This document shows positions 24,917 through 33,584 of a stretch of DNA of 64,000 nt, piece after piece (position 1 is the first letter of the stretch; the number at the start of each line of letters is the position of its first letter). Origin of the DNA: Halorubrum sp. BOL3-1 (GTDB lineage Archaea; Halobacteriota; Halobacteria; Halobacteriales; Haloferacaceae); NCBI RefSeq assembly GCF_004114375.1, contig NZ_CP034692.1:62001-126000 (forward strand), read 5' to 3'. A program made the position numbers and the translations under genes. Below the pieces are notes generated by a model. That model was not told where the DNA came from. It ran no database searches and worked only from the letters and a program-made list of their open reading frames with translations.

Positions 24917-26287
24917 TCAGGCGGGAACGATCCCGAGCAATCCGAAGTTCACCGCGAGCATCGCCACGAAGAGCGCGTACCCGGCGACACCTTTCGCGGC
25001 GCGGCCCGGGCTCGGAGTCGTGATACCGTTCTCTCCCGGCGACATCGCTTCGAGTTCCTTGTGAAGTCGGCCGGCGGTCTGGGACCCGAGTGCCGCGGTC
25101 CCCGCGGCGGCAGCCGTCCCCGGACCGACGACCGCCGATGGACTCCCGCCGAATTCGCTGAGGCTCAGCTGGTCGTCGTCCGGTTCCTCCGTCGGCTCCT
25201 GCGTTTCGGTGGTCTCGCCTCCGGAGACCACTATTTCGGCAAGTTCGGAGGGGACTGCGCCGTCGGAGTCGGATGCGGCCTCCGGAGTCCCGTCGTCCGA
25301 TTGGAGACGCAAGAGCGCCTGCGGGTCGATCATTCCGTCCTCGTCGATCAGAACCTCCGCAACCTGGTTCGCGTTCGGGGTCTCACTCTGGTCTCCGTAG
25401 CCGTCGAACAGCTTCTCGTACACCTTGAGCCGGTGCTTTCGCTTCCGCTCCTTGCTGCGGAGGTCGTAGTGCTTGTTCAGTATGGGAACCGAGACGTCGA
25501 CCCCGTCGGTCAGCAGCTCTTTCGCCACCCCGCGATCGATCTGCGTCTCTATCGAGTACCGGCGGAGCGGGTGGGGACTGTGACTCGACGGACACTTGCT
25601 CGCGTGCTCGTTATCGGCGGCGTCACACGCGTCCGGATCCCGGTCGTGCGGGCAGTGATTCCCGTAGATACAGGGACGAGTGAGTTTGTACAGGTCCCGA
25701 CGGATCGCGTCCGTATCGGGCCGTCCGTACCTCGTCGTAAGCAACGGTTCCCGACCGTACCGATCGGTGACGTCGTGCCGGTCCGGGTTGTCCATGTAGT
25801 CGCCGATCAGCTCTGCCAAGCCGATAGGAATGTTCACCTCTCGTTCTCCGTCGCTCTTGTTTTTCAGCGGAGTCCCCTTCTCATCATCCTCATCTTCCGG
25901 ACGGTGGTAGAACTTAATCACTTGCTTGCCGAGGTCCACATCGATGATATCGATCGCTCGGGTCGCCCCGACGCGAAACCCGATCTCCCTAATAAGCTTA
26001 AATTCGACGTGGCGACGAGACGCTGGTTCGTACGTCTCCAAGTACTCTATCGCAGCTTCGACCTGTTCGGGCGTCGGCTTCTCGTAGTTCACGTCTTCGT
26101 CGTCCGGAACGTTCGGGACCGGCGTCTTATCTGGCGTCCCGGGTGAAACGGCCTCAATCCGCACACAGTAGACGAGAAACCGGCGGAGATTACTGAGGAG
26201 ACCATTGAGACTTATAATGCTATTATCGCTCGTATTCTTACACCAGCTCTTGTACTCCATGAGCTGTCGACCGTTGATTTCGTTCAT
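24917..26287 (-). CDS. Tyrosine recombinase with C-terminal membrane segment, N-terminally shortened
   Basis: 456 residues. Catalytic elements are REIGFRVGATRAID (Arg-I), SPHPLRRYSI (H-x-x-R) and LNKHYDLRSK (Tyr). A Cys/His insert (CIYGNHCPHDRDPDAC) precedes box II as in the first integrase. A 150-residue acidic tail follows and ends in a hydrophobic helix AGYALFVAMLAVNFGLLGIV near the C-terminus, which is unusual for a recombinase. The start MNEINGRQLMEYKSWC corresponds to mid core-binding domain of the relative at 23149, so about 45-50 N-terminal residues are missing where the IS1595-type element begins. Probably a 5'-truncated gene. Confidence 0.78.
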   Translation of the reverse strand: MNEINGRQLMEYKSWCKNTSDNSIISLNGLLSNLRRFLVYCVRIEAVSPGTPDKTPVPNVPDDEDVNYEKPTPEQVEAAIEYLETYEPASRRHVEFKLIREIGFRVGATRAIDIIDVDLGKQVIKFYHRPEDEDDEKGTPLKNKSDGEREVNIPIGLAELIGDYMDNPDRHDVTDRYGREPLLTTRYGRPDTDAIRRDLYKLTRPCIYGNHCPHDRDPDACDAADNEHASKCPSSHSPHPLRRYSIETQIDRGVAKELLTDGVDVSVPILNKHYDLRSKERKRKHRLKVYEKLFDGYGDQSETPNANQVAEVLIDEDGMIDPQALLRLQSDDGTPEAASDSDGAVPSELAEIVVSGGETTETQEPTEEPDDDQLSLSEFGGSPSAVVGPGTAAAAGTAALGSQTAGRLHKELEAMSPGENGITTPSPGRAAKGVAGYALFVAMLAVNFGLLGIVPA

Positions 26288-26348
26288 ACGCTCTTCTGTA
26301 GGAGATTGTTGATACTGCTGAGCTGTCGCTGTCGAGTCGAAGAGGACA

Positions 26349-26370
26349 AGGACACCGCGTCAGCGGTGTC
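26349..26370. repeat. 9-bp hairpin at the IS/integrase junction
   Basis: GGACACCGC, loop GTCA, GCGGTGTCC is a perfect inverted repeat immediately before the transposase start at 26379 and behind the truncated integrase N-terminus. It could be a subterminal hairpin of the element. Confidence 0.6.
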
Positions 26371-26378
26371 CGACACAG

Positions 26379-27548
26379 ATGATCCCGCTAGATGCGTTTG
26401 GGTCGGAATCGGTCGCAGCGGACCTGTTACAGCAGGTTCGCTGGCGTGACGGTATTTCCTGTCCTCGCTGCCGTTCTGACCGAACGGTCAGAAACGGCAG
26501 CTACGGGCAATTTCAGCGGTATTTCTGTAAGGATTGCGACCGCACGTTCAACGGTAAGACCGGCACGATCTTCGCTCACTCAAAGATCGCACTTCGTAAA
26601 TGGTTGTTCTCGATATACGCGTTTTGCGGTTTAACACGAGTTTCAGGCAGTTACAGTGCGAAATCGAGGTCACCTACAAAACGATCCGCAGGCGTGTCGA
26701 GCGCTTCACTAGTGGTCGTCTCAGAGATTGAAAGGATAGATTGGACGGGTACATAGTATACTCAGAGAGCTGTAAAGACTCTATTATTCAATTTAGAGGC
26801 GTTATAGAGTATCTATCGAACTAGTGATGTATGTTCTTCTGGGACAAAATATCGGGTAGCAGAGGTGCTAAAACGTCTAATTTCGGCACTAGTATATAGA
26901 TAAAGGATATCCTCGTAAGTGATCTCTCAGTCGCTTGGAGACGCCCGCAATTCGTCGATCACAGCCACCTCTTCAAGATCTCCGACTATCACTACCGAAG
27001 CGCTCGACGCGCCGTCACTCGATCTCTGTGGCCCGGTTGAAATTGACGAGTTCTACGTCTCTGACGGCATGAAAGACTGCGAGCGCGACCGCTGGTCGCG
27101 CTCTCGCGGCCTCTCTCGACGCGGGCGCGGAACATTTGAACAGGACAAGCCGCCTGTGTTTGTCCTCGTGGATCGCGGTACCGAGCAGCGGTACATTGTA
27201 CCAGCAAAACCCGCAGACGAATCGCCGGTCCGGCTCCTGCTGGCTGACCGCCAGCAGGAGCCTCTGCCGGTCTATACCGACGGATTTTGCGCGTACGATC
27301 CACTTGAGAAAGACGAGAGCTTCGACCGCGAATACGTCGTTCACGGAGACGGAGAGTACGTCAACGACACGATCCACGTGAACACGTGCGAGAGCCACAC
27401 GTCGCTAGCCCGACGGTGGCTCTCGCCGCATCGAGGCATCTCAAAAGATCGCCTCACACAGTATTTCCGAGCGTTCCAACTCAGACGAGAACTCTACCGC
27501 AAGCCCGGACGAGAAGCGCTCAAACACGCTGTCAAAGCAACTCTCTGA
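26379..27548 (+). pseudogene. IS1595-type transposase, frameshifted and interrupted by a MITE
   Basis: The N-terminal zinc ribbon CPRCRSDRTVRNG and CKDCDRTFNGKTGTIFAHSK, then ALRKWLFSIYAF, is the IS1595 (ISH4-like) start. A one-base deletion near 26625 shifts the frame; the correct continuation LRQLQCEIEVTYKTIRRRV is readable in the next frame. The catalytic half (LCGPVEIDEFYVS, VYTDGFCAYDPLE, SPHRGISKDRLTQYFRAFQL) resumes after the MITE. So two independent lesions inactivate it. The element's ends were not resolved; it probably spans about 26.29-27.56 kb. Confidence 0.82.
26712..26992. mobile_element. 281-bp IS630-related MITE flanked by TA
   Basis: Sits inside the transposase gene, bounded by TA at 26710-26711 and 26993-26994. 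Removing it with one TA rejoins the coding sequence ERFT/EALDAPSL. The left end begins GTGGTCGTCTCAGAGATTGA; the complement of the right end begins GTGATAGTCGGAGATCTTGA. Those ends match the IS630-type element at 56275-57379 (GTGATCGTC / GTGATAGTCGAAGAATTTG). It has no coding capacity. Confidence 0.8.
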
Positions 27549-27991
27549 AATCAACAATGTGCTACACAAGAGCGATGATGGTTTTGATCGTGCTTGGTAT
27601 CGGTGTCGGACCTCGCTCTCAAGAGTAGATCCGGACACAATGTCGAGAGGACTGAGTGCTAGACGAGGAGCCATACATCGACTTCCCCGTAAGAAAGAAC
27701 CTGCCAGGCCAAGTCCCAGTAGTTCACAAAGCCGGTTCGTTAGCTTTGTTGAATCGGTGGAAACGCTGCTGTCCCTGTATTGACCGATCCGGCCAACTGA
27801 GTTTCCGAAGAGATTCTGTGAGAGATACGCGCTATCCATCTTACACGACGCTCTGAACATCATCTCAAACTGGTAGGATTCTCACGGTCAATCCGCGGCT
27901 CTCATCGAGCAGCCGTTTCATACGAAGATATGTTTGACGAACAGGATCTTAACAGAGCCCCGAATGTCACTACTAAAGAGACTGAGTAGAC

Positions 27992-28118
27992 TGCTCTGTT
28001 GAATAGCGATGTCAATTGAGGTGGTCGAAATCTGATTTCGCTTGTTACCGACTGAATCTGGTGGTTTCAAAATCAGTATCGTCTCACCGTGGCCTAGAGA
28101 CTGCTATTCAACGGAGCA
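27992..28118. mobile_element. 127-bp MITE (family copy 1)
   Basis: Begins TGCTCTGTTGAATAGCGA and ends GCTATTCAACGGAGCA, terminal inverted repeats of about 16 bp. It is flanked by an exact 8-bp duplication GAGTAGAC (27984-27991 and 28119-28126). Same length and ends as copies at 34948 and 37991. Confidence 0.85.
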
Positions 28119-28126
28119 GAGTAGAC

Positions 28127-28443
28127 TGCTCTGATGGGATGAAAGCCTGCTAAGTCCCCAGGGTGCGTAAAGAGGTACTGGGGTGGTCAAAGGCCGACGA
28201 TTCAACAGCGTCTCAGAACGCGTGGCTCTGATTGGCCTACCTACCAAGGAAGCATCATCATGGGAGGCCGCCCGGATGCTGACGGCATCCGGGCGGCGAG
28301 CCCGAATAGGTGTTGCTCCATTTACGCACACACCACCCATCAGCGCAGCAGTAGCTCGTATCGATCTTCAAGATGCTCGACTGTATGGAGGAGCCTGATC
28401 CACAACACGTGAGTTACTGAAGGCCGCCGTCTCGGCGGCCTTC
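28127..28443. other. Hairpin-rich block, possible IS200/IS605-type non-autonomous element
   Basis: Two perfect hairpins occur. CCGCCCGGATGC-TGACG-GCATCCGGGCGG lies near 28268-28297. GAAGGCCGCC-GTCTC-GGCGGCCTTC lies at 28419-28443. Subterminal hairpins of this strength are typical of IS200/IS605 ends and of palindrome-associated derivatives; no TnpA or TnpB is present. An open frame (28183-28398) lies between but its peptide is unrecognised. Identification is tentative. Confidence 0.35.
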
Positions 28444-28627
28444 ATAGGCCGATCGCGGCAGCTGTGAGCCACAGCCAACATCTTCACGTTCTGATCGCCT
28501 GCCAGCTGGTTCCTGAGCTATCGCCGTGACTGCTTGCGGTTTTCTCCTCGTGGCGAAGATCAGGCAGATCCCAGCGAAAAATATAGTATCGCAGACGTGG
28601 TTTGTTGGGATAGCAGGCTTTCATAGG

Positions 28628-29557
28628 TGCTGAATCCGCAGAAGGCAGAGGGATAGCGTCGCTCTGAAGGCGGTAGCGAAGCGGAAGAGTCGAATGTGAC
28701 AAACCTGCTCTTCCGCTCCGTCAAGCAAGCCGCGTCGCTGGCTCAAAAGCGCTGTGCCGCCAGTCCGACGGCGGTGAGTGATCCGACTGGCCACGGATTT
28801 CCCGGCTGGAAGCATGTCACGCTCCACTTTTTGGGGGTTCACATGGATGCGACGTACCGCGAAATTGTGGATTGGGCGAGTGAGATGGATCGCGTTCGTG
28901 GTCTGTTACAGCTCGCTCGAACGGCATTTCCCGCACCCTCAACGCTGTACCGGTCGTTTAAGAGGGTGCCCATGTCTGTGTGGCGCGGCTTCCTTCGTGA
29001 ATGCGCGACCATCTGCGATCCGGGCTCGCACGGTGCCATCGATGCCACATTCTTCGACTGCGAAACGGCATCGAGACACTACCAACACCGCTTGGATCGC
29101 CACATACGAACGCTCAAAACGACGGCGCTCGTCGATACAGACTCGTGTGCCATCCTCGATGTTCACTGCTCGGCACACTGGCCGCACGACACGCAGACTG
29201 GCCGTCGAGTTGCACTTCGCAACACCGAGAAAGTCGAGAGTCTCGCCGGCGACAAAGGCTATGACGACCAATCTCTCCGGGACGCCCTCCGTTCAGAGGG
29301 CGTCCGGCCCTTGCTGCGCCACCGGCTGTTCGCTGCCTACGATCACGCACACAACGCACGGTTGGACGGCGAGCTATACGGCCAGCGCTGGATGGCTGAG
29401 ACCGCCTTTTCGGCCATCAAGCGTCGGTTCGGCCCCGCTGTCCACCTTCGCGCTTGGTACCGCGAGTTCCGCGAACTCGTGTTGACTGCCACAGTCTACA
29501 ACCTCGAACAGGCTCTCAAACAGTGACCCCGACGCCATCATCGGATTCAACAAAACA
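28628..29557 (+). mobile_element. IS5-family insertion sequence (ISH1-like group)
   Basis: About 930 bp. The left end reads TGCTGAATCCGCAGAAGGC; the right end, on the other strand, reads CTGTTTTGTTGAATCCGATG. The left end seems to lack about 5 bases compared with the related 212-bp element at 31007 (TGCTCTGTTGAATCCGCAG). Insertion removed the 5' part of the CPBP-protease gene on its right. Confidence 0.75.
28696..29526 (+). CDS. IS5-family transposase
   Basis: 276 residues from GTG 28696 with an intact reading frame. The DDE residues lie in GSHGAIDATFFDCE (first Asp), SLAGDKGYDDQSLRD (second Asp) and the C-terminal QRWMAETAFSAIKRRFG (Glu). A C-terminal YNLEQALKQ ends the protein. About half identical by eye to the interrupted copy at 55533. 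Probably the only intact transposase in the window. Confidence 0.9.
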   Translation: MTNLLFRSVKQAASLAQKRCAASPTAVSDPTGHGFPGWKHVTLHFLGVHMDATYREIVDWASEMDRVRGLLQLARTAFPAPSTLYRSFKRVPMSVWRGFLRECATICDPGSHGAIDATFFDCETASRHYQHRLDRHIRTLKTTALVDTDSCAILDVHCSAHWPHDTQTGRRVALRNTEKVESLAGDKGYDDQSLRDALRSEGVRPLLRHRLFAAYDHAHNARLDGELYGQRWMAETAFSAIKRRFGPAVHLRAWYREFRELVLTATVYNLEQALKQ

Positions 29558-29978
29558 GTTCGTTGTGGTTGGCATTGTCGTGTTCCCTGTAGCGACGAGA
29601 CTTGCTAAAATAGGGGGTGTATCGGCATTTGATGGCTTCGGATACTCGCTTCAAGAGCGACGCGTTGTCTTGGCGGCTGTATTCGGTGGCATCATTGCCG
29701 CGCCGCTTGTCGAAGAAGTGCTGTTCCGAGGGTTTTTATTCGGCAGTCTGTCGGCACGCGGACTGTCCCCAGCAGTTGCCGGTGGTGTGACGATTGCGCT
29801 CTTCAGCGTGATACACTTTCCATTCTGGGGGGTGGCCGGTAGTATCGGAATTACAGCCTGGTCGGTACTTCCGACGATTCTCCGGCTTCGGTTTGACAAT
29901 CTGACCGGAGCTTTGCTCCCCCATGTGGCCAACAACGTCTGGAGTAAGCTAATTATCGTTGGACTTGGCTTTGTGTGA
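29558..29978 (+). pseudogene. 5'-truncated CPBP intramembrane protease
   Basis: The open frame carries the CPBP/Abi glutamic-protease core: VEEVLFRGFLFGSL (EExxxR motif), the second motif IHFPFWG with His, and the final HVANNVW with Asn. Upstream helices are lost at the IS5 boundary; the first coding-like residues appear right after the element end (FVVVGIVVFPVATRL). Without its start and N-terminal helices it is unlikely to be made. CPBP proteins process or protect peptides such as bacteriocins. Confidence 0.75.
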
Positions 29979-30057
29979 CACAGAACGAGAAAAATAAAAA
30001 ATACCCAGACTCTTGTGACGAACCGCCTGATGGACAGCCAATAGATAGCAACAGAAT

Positions 30058-30330
30058 ATGACAGATCAATCCACGAGTACAGATAGACAGAACCGACAGC
30101 TCCCGCCGAAACGGTCAGGACTTCCCGTACTCGGGAGTGTAGTAACGTTTCCACGCGACCCGTACGACTTCTACGACGAACTTGCCAGCTATGGCGATGT
30201 CGTACGGTTCTTGATGGGCACTTACGAGATGGCTACCGTATTCGATCCCGAAGAGATTGCACAGGTGCTCGTTGAGGACTTCGAGCAGTACCGGAAACCG
30301 GACGACGCCGATGACCTTGGCTACACCTGG
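30058..30330 (+). pseudogene. Cytochrome P450, N-terminal fragment only
   Basis: ATG 30058 opens a P450-like N-terminus: Pro-rich LPPKRSGLPVLGSVVTFPRD, then DPYDFYDELASYGDVVRFLM and VLVEDFEQYRKPDD. After about residue 90 the similarity stops and the frame runs into unrelated hydrophobic codons. The haem-binding Cys region and more than 300 residues are absent. This is a deletion remnant. Confidence 0.75.
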
Positions 30331-30455
30331 TTTACTATAATTTTCCTGAGTATTATTTGCGTCGTGGTCAAAGTCTCAGTCGTAATGGCGGAGCAGCCGT
30401 CTCATTCGTAAGAACCACGTGGCGCAACCGACACAGCAAAAATGTACTTCGCACT

Positions 30456-31004
30456 ATGGTAAACGACACAAACGACAGCAAACCGGACATGACCCCCGAG
30501 GATCTCGATCGCACACAGCTCCCCGAGCAGACGATGTACAAGGTACAGACGCCCGGGGTCGAGGGGGTGGATGCCGAAGCGGTACAGATACCACAGACGA
30601 TCCGAACGAACGAGTTCCGGGTTCTCTACTTTGAGATGCCCCCGTCGGAACGAATCGATTGGCACACACACGTCCCCGGCCTCGACGAAGTGAACCTCTG
30701 TCTCACTGGTCGAGCGGAATACACGCTTGAGCAGGCGGACGGGGGCCAGCAGACCCTGGAGGTCGCACCGATGGAGTTCGTCTACGTCCCGGGTGGTGCT
30801 CGACACAAGATAGAGACGGTGGGTGACCAGCCCCACCGGTCGGTGTCGATGGCGACGTTTGACACCGTCGCACGACTGGAAGCGCTCAACGAAGGGATCG
30901 GCTCGGAGACGACAGGAGATGACTCTGGGTGGCAGGATACGCTGTTCGTCGACCGCAAACGCGACGAGGTCGTCGCAAAGAACGATGCGGTCGTAATCAA
31001 GTAG
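30456..31004 (+). CDS. Cupin-domain protein
   Basis: 182 residues. Cupin motif 1 is DWHTHVPGLDEVNLCLTGRA (H-x-H-x5-E) and motif 2 is APMEFVYVPGGARHKIE with a terminal His. An extended 70-residue N-terminus and a 40-residue tail frame the barrel. Likely metal-binding; the reaction is unknown. It is flanked by the truncated P450 and a nonsense-mutated flavin monooxygenase, so it may be the survivor of a small oxidative pathway. Start ATG 30456. Confidence 0.82.
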   Translation: MVNDTNDSKPDMTPEDLDRTQLPEQTMYKVQTPGVEGVDAEAVQIPQTIRTNEFRVLYFEMPPSERIDWHTHVPGLDEVNLCLTGRAEYTLEQADGGQQTLEVAPMEFVYVPGGARHKIETVGDQPHRSVSMATFDTVARLEALNEGIGSETTGDDSGWQDTLFVDRKRDEVVAKNDAVVIK

Positions 31005-31006
31005 AA

Positions 31007-31218
31007 TGCTCTGTTGAATCCGCAGAAGGCGTCGAGACCGGGTCACAATAAGGTCGATTCAGTACCGCCTTCGAGGGGATCCCGAGAAGCAATCCCAGCG
31101 AAGAAATGCGAAGGTAGATCTCTCCGGGTAGATCGATCCACTACAGCCACAGCAAAGAGCAACACAACCGTTCTTCAGCTATCGTGATCTCGTTGCCGTC
31201 ATCGGATTCAACAAAGCA
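31007..31218. mobile_element. 212-bp IS5-derived MITE
   Basis: Ends TGCTCTGTTGAATCCGCAG and, reversed, TGCTTTGTTGAATCCGATG match the IS5 element at 28628-29557, but no transposase lies between. Flanking octamers AAGTAGAA and GAGTAGAC share six of eight bases, a possible decayed target duplication. The rest of the 31005-31379 gap shows no gene. Confidence 0.7.
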
Positions 31219-31379
31219 GAGTAGACCACGCACGGACTCTTCGTGAACGCTCACAGCAGATTGCCCGACAAGTTCGTCGGATAATCTGACACAGACTCAT
31301 CGCTGACATCGCTGGGACGGTCACCATCCGTACGCCAATGACACGCGGCACTCGTTCAGGCAGTCACCCCCAGCCTCGA

Positions 31380-32522
31380 TCAGTTCAGACTCAGCCGCAC
31401 GTCACCCATCTGCTTTCCACGGGCAACGAGCGTGGTGCCGTACTCGGTGCGTGTTTGGTCATATGCTGCGAGTGCGTCGTCGACCGACCCGTGGCTCGAA
31501 AGCGCGTCGGCGAGCGCGGTCGCATCGCCTGCCGCCTTCGCAGTCCCGGCTGCCGTATGCGGACGGGCGACAAACGCGCCGTCACCGAGCAGACACACCC
31601 GGTCCGCGACCATCGTCGGCACCGTTAGGTCGTAAATCGCCTGTACGAAGAGATCCGGTGTCTCGCCCACGAGCGTCTCGAACACGGGCGGGAGCGTCGC
31701 TGCGCGCTCGCGCTGTCGGTGGCGAACCGGATCGCGTAACCGCCCCGGTGAAACGGAGAACCGTCGTTCAGTATCGCTCGTGTCCGTGAATATCGCACGC
31801 CGGTCTCGCCCGTCGAACGTGTCGTACCACACCCAGTTGAGACGACGCGACCCCGGCTCAGTCTCGCCGTCCGGGCCCGGAATGAAGTACGCGAGAATGA
31901 GCTGATCGGCTCCCTGGTAAAACGTGAAGGTGCCGTCGAACGCCTCGACGCACGCACCCGGGAGGTCCGCTTCGTCGACGACGCCACGCCACGCGACGTA
32001 GGATGCGAACTCCGGTTTCACGTCGGGATGGAGTTGCGCGCGCGTCGTCGACTGGCCACCCTCGGCGGCGACGACTACGTCACCCGTCCGGTCCGTCCCG
32101 TCATCGGTCGTAACGGTGGCCGTCTCGGGCTCCACGGCCACGACCTCTGTACCCGTCCGGTATTGCTCGTCGGGGAACGCGTCGCGGAGCTGTCGATAGA
32201 GCGCGTCCCACGACGTGAACACCATCGTCTCGGACACGGCGCGTTCGACGTCCCCGCTCTCCGTGAGAAACCGGCGTTCGTGAGACCGCGTCGTGATCTC
32301 TTCCGGGTCACCGATATCATGATCGCTGAGAAACCGGCGGATGTTCTGTTGAGTGACGATACCGCCGCCACGGCTTTCGAGCGCCCCTGCCGACTACTCG
32401 TAGATCGTCGGACGGTGACCCGACCGTGCGAGCGCGATACCAGTAAAGAGCCCGCCCATCGATCCGCCGGAGATGAGCACATCGAGATCAGTAACGGACT
32501 GATGGGACTTGTCCTGAGACAC
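31380..32522 (-). pseudogene. FAD-dependent aromatic-type monooxygenase with in-frame amber stop
   Basis: From GTG 32522 a single frame reads MSQDKSHQSVTDLDVLISGG, the FAD GxGxxG variant GGSMGGLFTGIALARSGH and PTIYE. It then meets TAG at 32394-32396 and continues open to 31380. Downstream it shows QQNIRRFL, VVVAAEGGQSTTR and the second FAD motif VCLLGDGAFVARPHTAAGT. Only one lesion is seen, so it is a recent nonsense mutation. An ATG at 32237 could make a useless C-terminal part. The family includes hydroxynicotinate/dihydroxypyridine-type monooxygenases. Confidence 0.82.
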
Positions 32523-32749
32523 ATGCGACCCTTGATGCGTGACGAGTGAAAGCCTACGGATTCACCGACACAGACTGGCTTCCCGCGGTGGTTCCCCTTT
32601 GCTCCGGAACGAAGTACCAACCGTACGGCTGCGCCTCGGCCAAGCGGTACAACCGTTACCGTGTCGGACCCGTCGCCGCCGCAAACCGTGTCCGCTGTGT
32701 GACTGGTCCTCGTCGACAGCGCTGTCCGTCGTCAACAGACCGGCGGTGT

Positions 32750-33373
32750 CTACGCTGTCCCGTGATCGGGTGTCGAAAGGTCCTCGGCAACGGCAACGTC
32801 GTGCCCGGCGGCGTACCCGTTCAACTTGGCCGCGATCGGCGACTCGCGCAACTCGTCGTCGCTATATCCGGCCGCCTCAAACGCGTCCATGAACGAGGAG
32901 ACTGACCGGAGCTTGTACTTCTGGTGATAGTCCTCAGCGGGGTAGAAGCGCGAGAGTTGTTCGATGCGTGTTCCGATCCCATCGGCAGTGAGCCCCCGTG
33001 TCGTGAGAAATTCATCGAGGACTGCTCGTTGGTCTTCCGTCGCAGCGAACACGATGTTCTGATACTGCGTCTTTCTGGTCTGGTGCTGTGGGTTGTGCGA
33101 GTCGAACACCTGATTCAGGAGGTCTCGGTACGGTATCGTGTCAGGGTCGAACTCGACTTGGAACACCTCCGTGTGGTCGCCTAGGGAGTGATACGTCGGA
33201 TCGATCTTCGTTCCGCCGGCGTAGCCGACGCGGGTGCGAACGACACCGTCCATCGCGCCGAACCGGGCATCTGGCCCCCAGAAGCAACCAATTCCGAACG
33301 TTGCCGTGGCGGTCGCTTCACTATCCATCGCACGATCGTCGTACTCGCGTATTTGTGTTTCTGTAAGCGTCAT
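32750..33373 (-). CDS. msrA: Peptide methionine sulfoxide reductase MsrA (copy 2)
   Basis: 207 residues with the same catalytic segment as copy 1 (GIGCFWGPDARFGAMDGV), intact throughout; start ATG 33373. Differences from copy 1 are mostly conservative (DSEATATATF versus DGAETATATF; ELP versus DLS near the end), so both are probably functional. The upstream frame could be read further in this copy but not in copy 1, which argues for the ATG start. Confidence 0.92.
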   Translation of the reverse strand: MTLTETQIREYDDRAMDSEATATATFGIGCFWGPDARFGAMDGVVRTRVGYAGGTKIDPTYHSLGDHTEVFQVEFDPDTIPYRDLLNQVFDSHNPQHQTRKTQYQNIVFAATEDQRAVLDEFLTTRGLTADGIGTRIEQLSRFYPAEDYHQKYKLRSVSSFMDAFEAAGYSDDELRESPIAAKLNGYAAGHDVAVAEDLSTPDHGTA

Positions 33374-33508
33374 CGGGGTCACCAGCCGAGAGAGTCGCCG
33401 AAACGCGGTTCGTGGATCCCACCGCATCTACCACCAGTCAGGCTCGCAGCCGTATATGTTGCGTGTCGATATCTGTGCGCAGTCGGCAGCGGAAAGACAT
33501 CTTCGTTG
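32750..33508. repeat. msrA-containing duplicated segment, copy B
   Basis: Second copy of the approximately 760-bp segment at 19391-20150, same orientation, including about 135 bp upstream of the start with CAGTCAGGCTCGCAGCCGTA conserved exactly. Confidence 0.8.
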
Positions 33509-33584
33509 TCTTGAGCTGCTGAGATGTGGGAAGGAAGCAGCGACGATGACCAACTCGCGTGCGGGTAGCCGTTGACCCGAATTT

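Larger units (their letters stand above)
27549..28627. other. Non-coding/relic stretch with MITE and hairpins
   Basis: About 1.08 kb without a supportable gene. It contains the 127-bp MITE at 27992-28118, then a block with two very strong hairpins (28268-28443). Several short open frames occur but match nothing recognised. The part from 27549 to about 27980 may be debris of the IS1595-type element or of an older gene. Confidence 0.5.

Noticed and set aside
27441-27863. 140-residue minus-strand frame beyond the IS1595 relic
   Set aside because: Half of it is antisense to the transposase; Ser/Leu-rich, no motif, and it does not supply the integrase's missing N-terminus.
28696-29485. Second overlapping frame in the IS5 transposase region
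   Set aside because: Arg/Ser-rich shadow; the catalytic Asp/Asp/Glu residues are all in the 28696-29526 frame.
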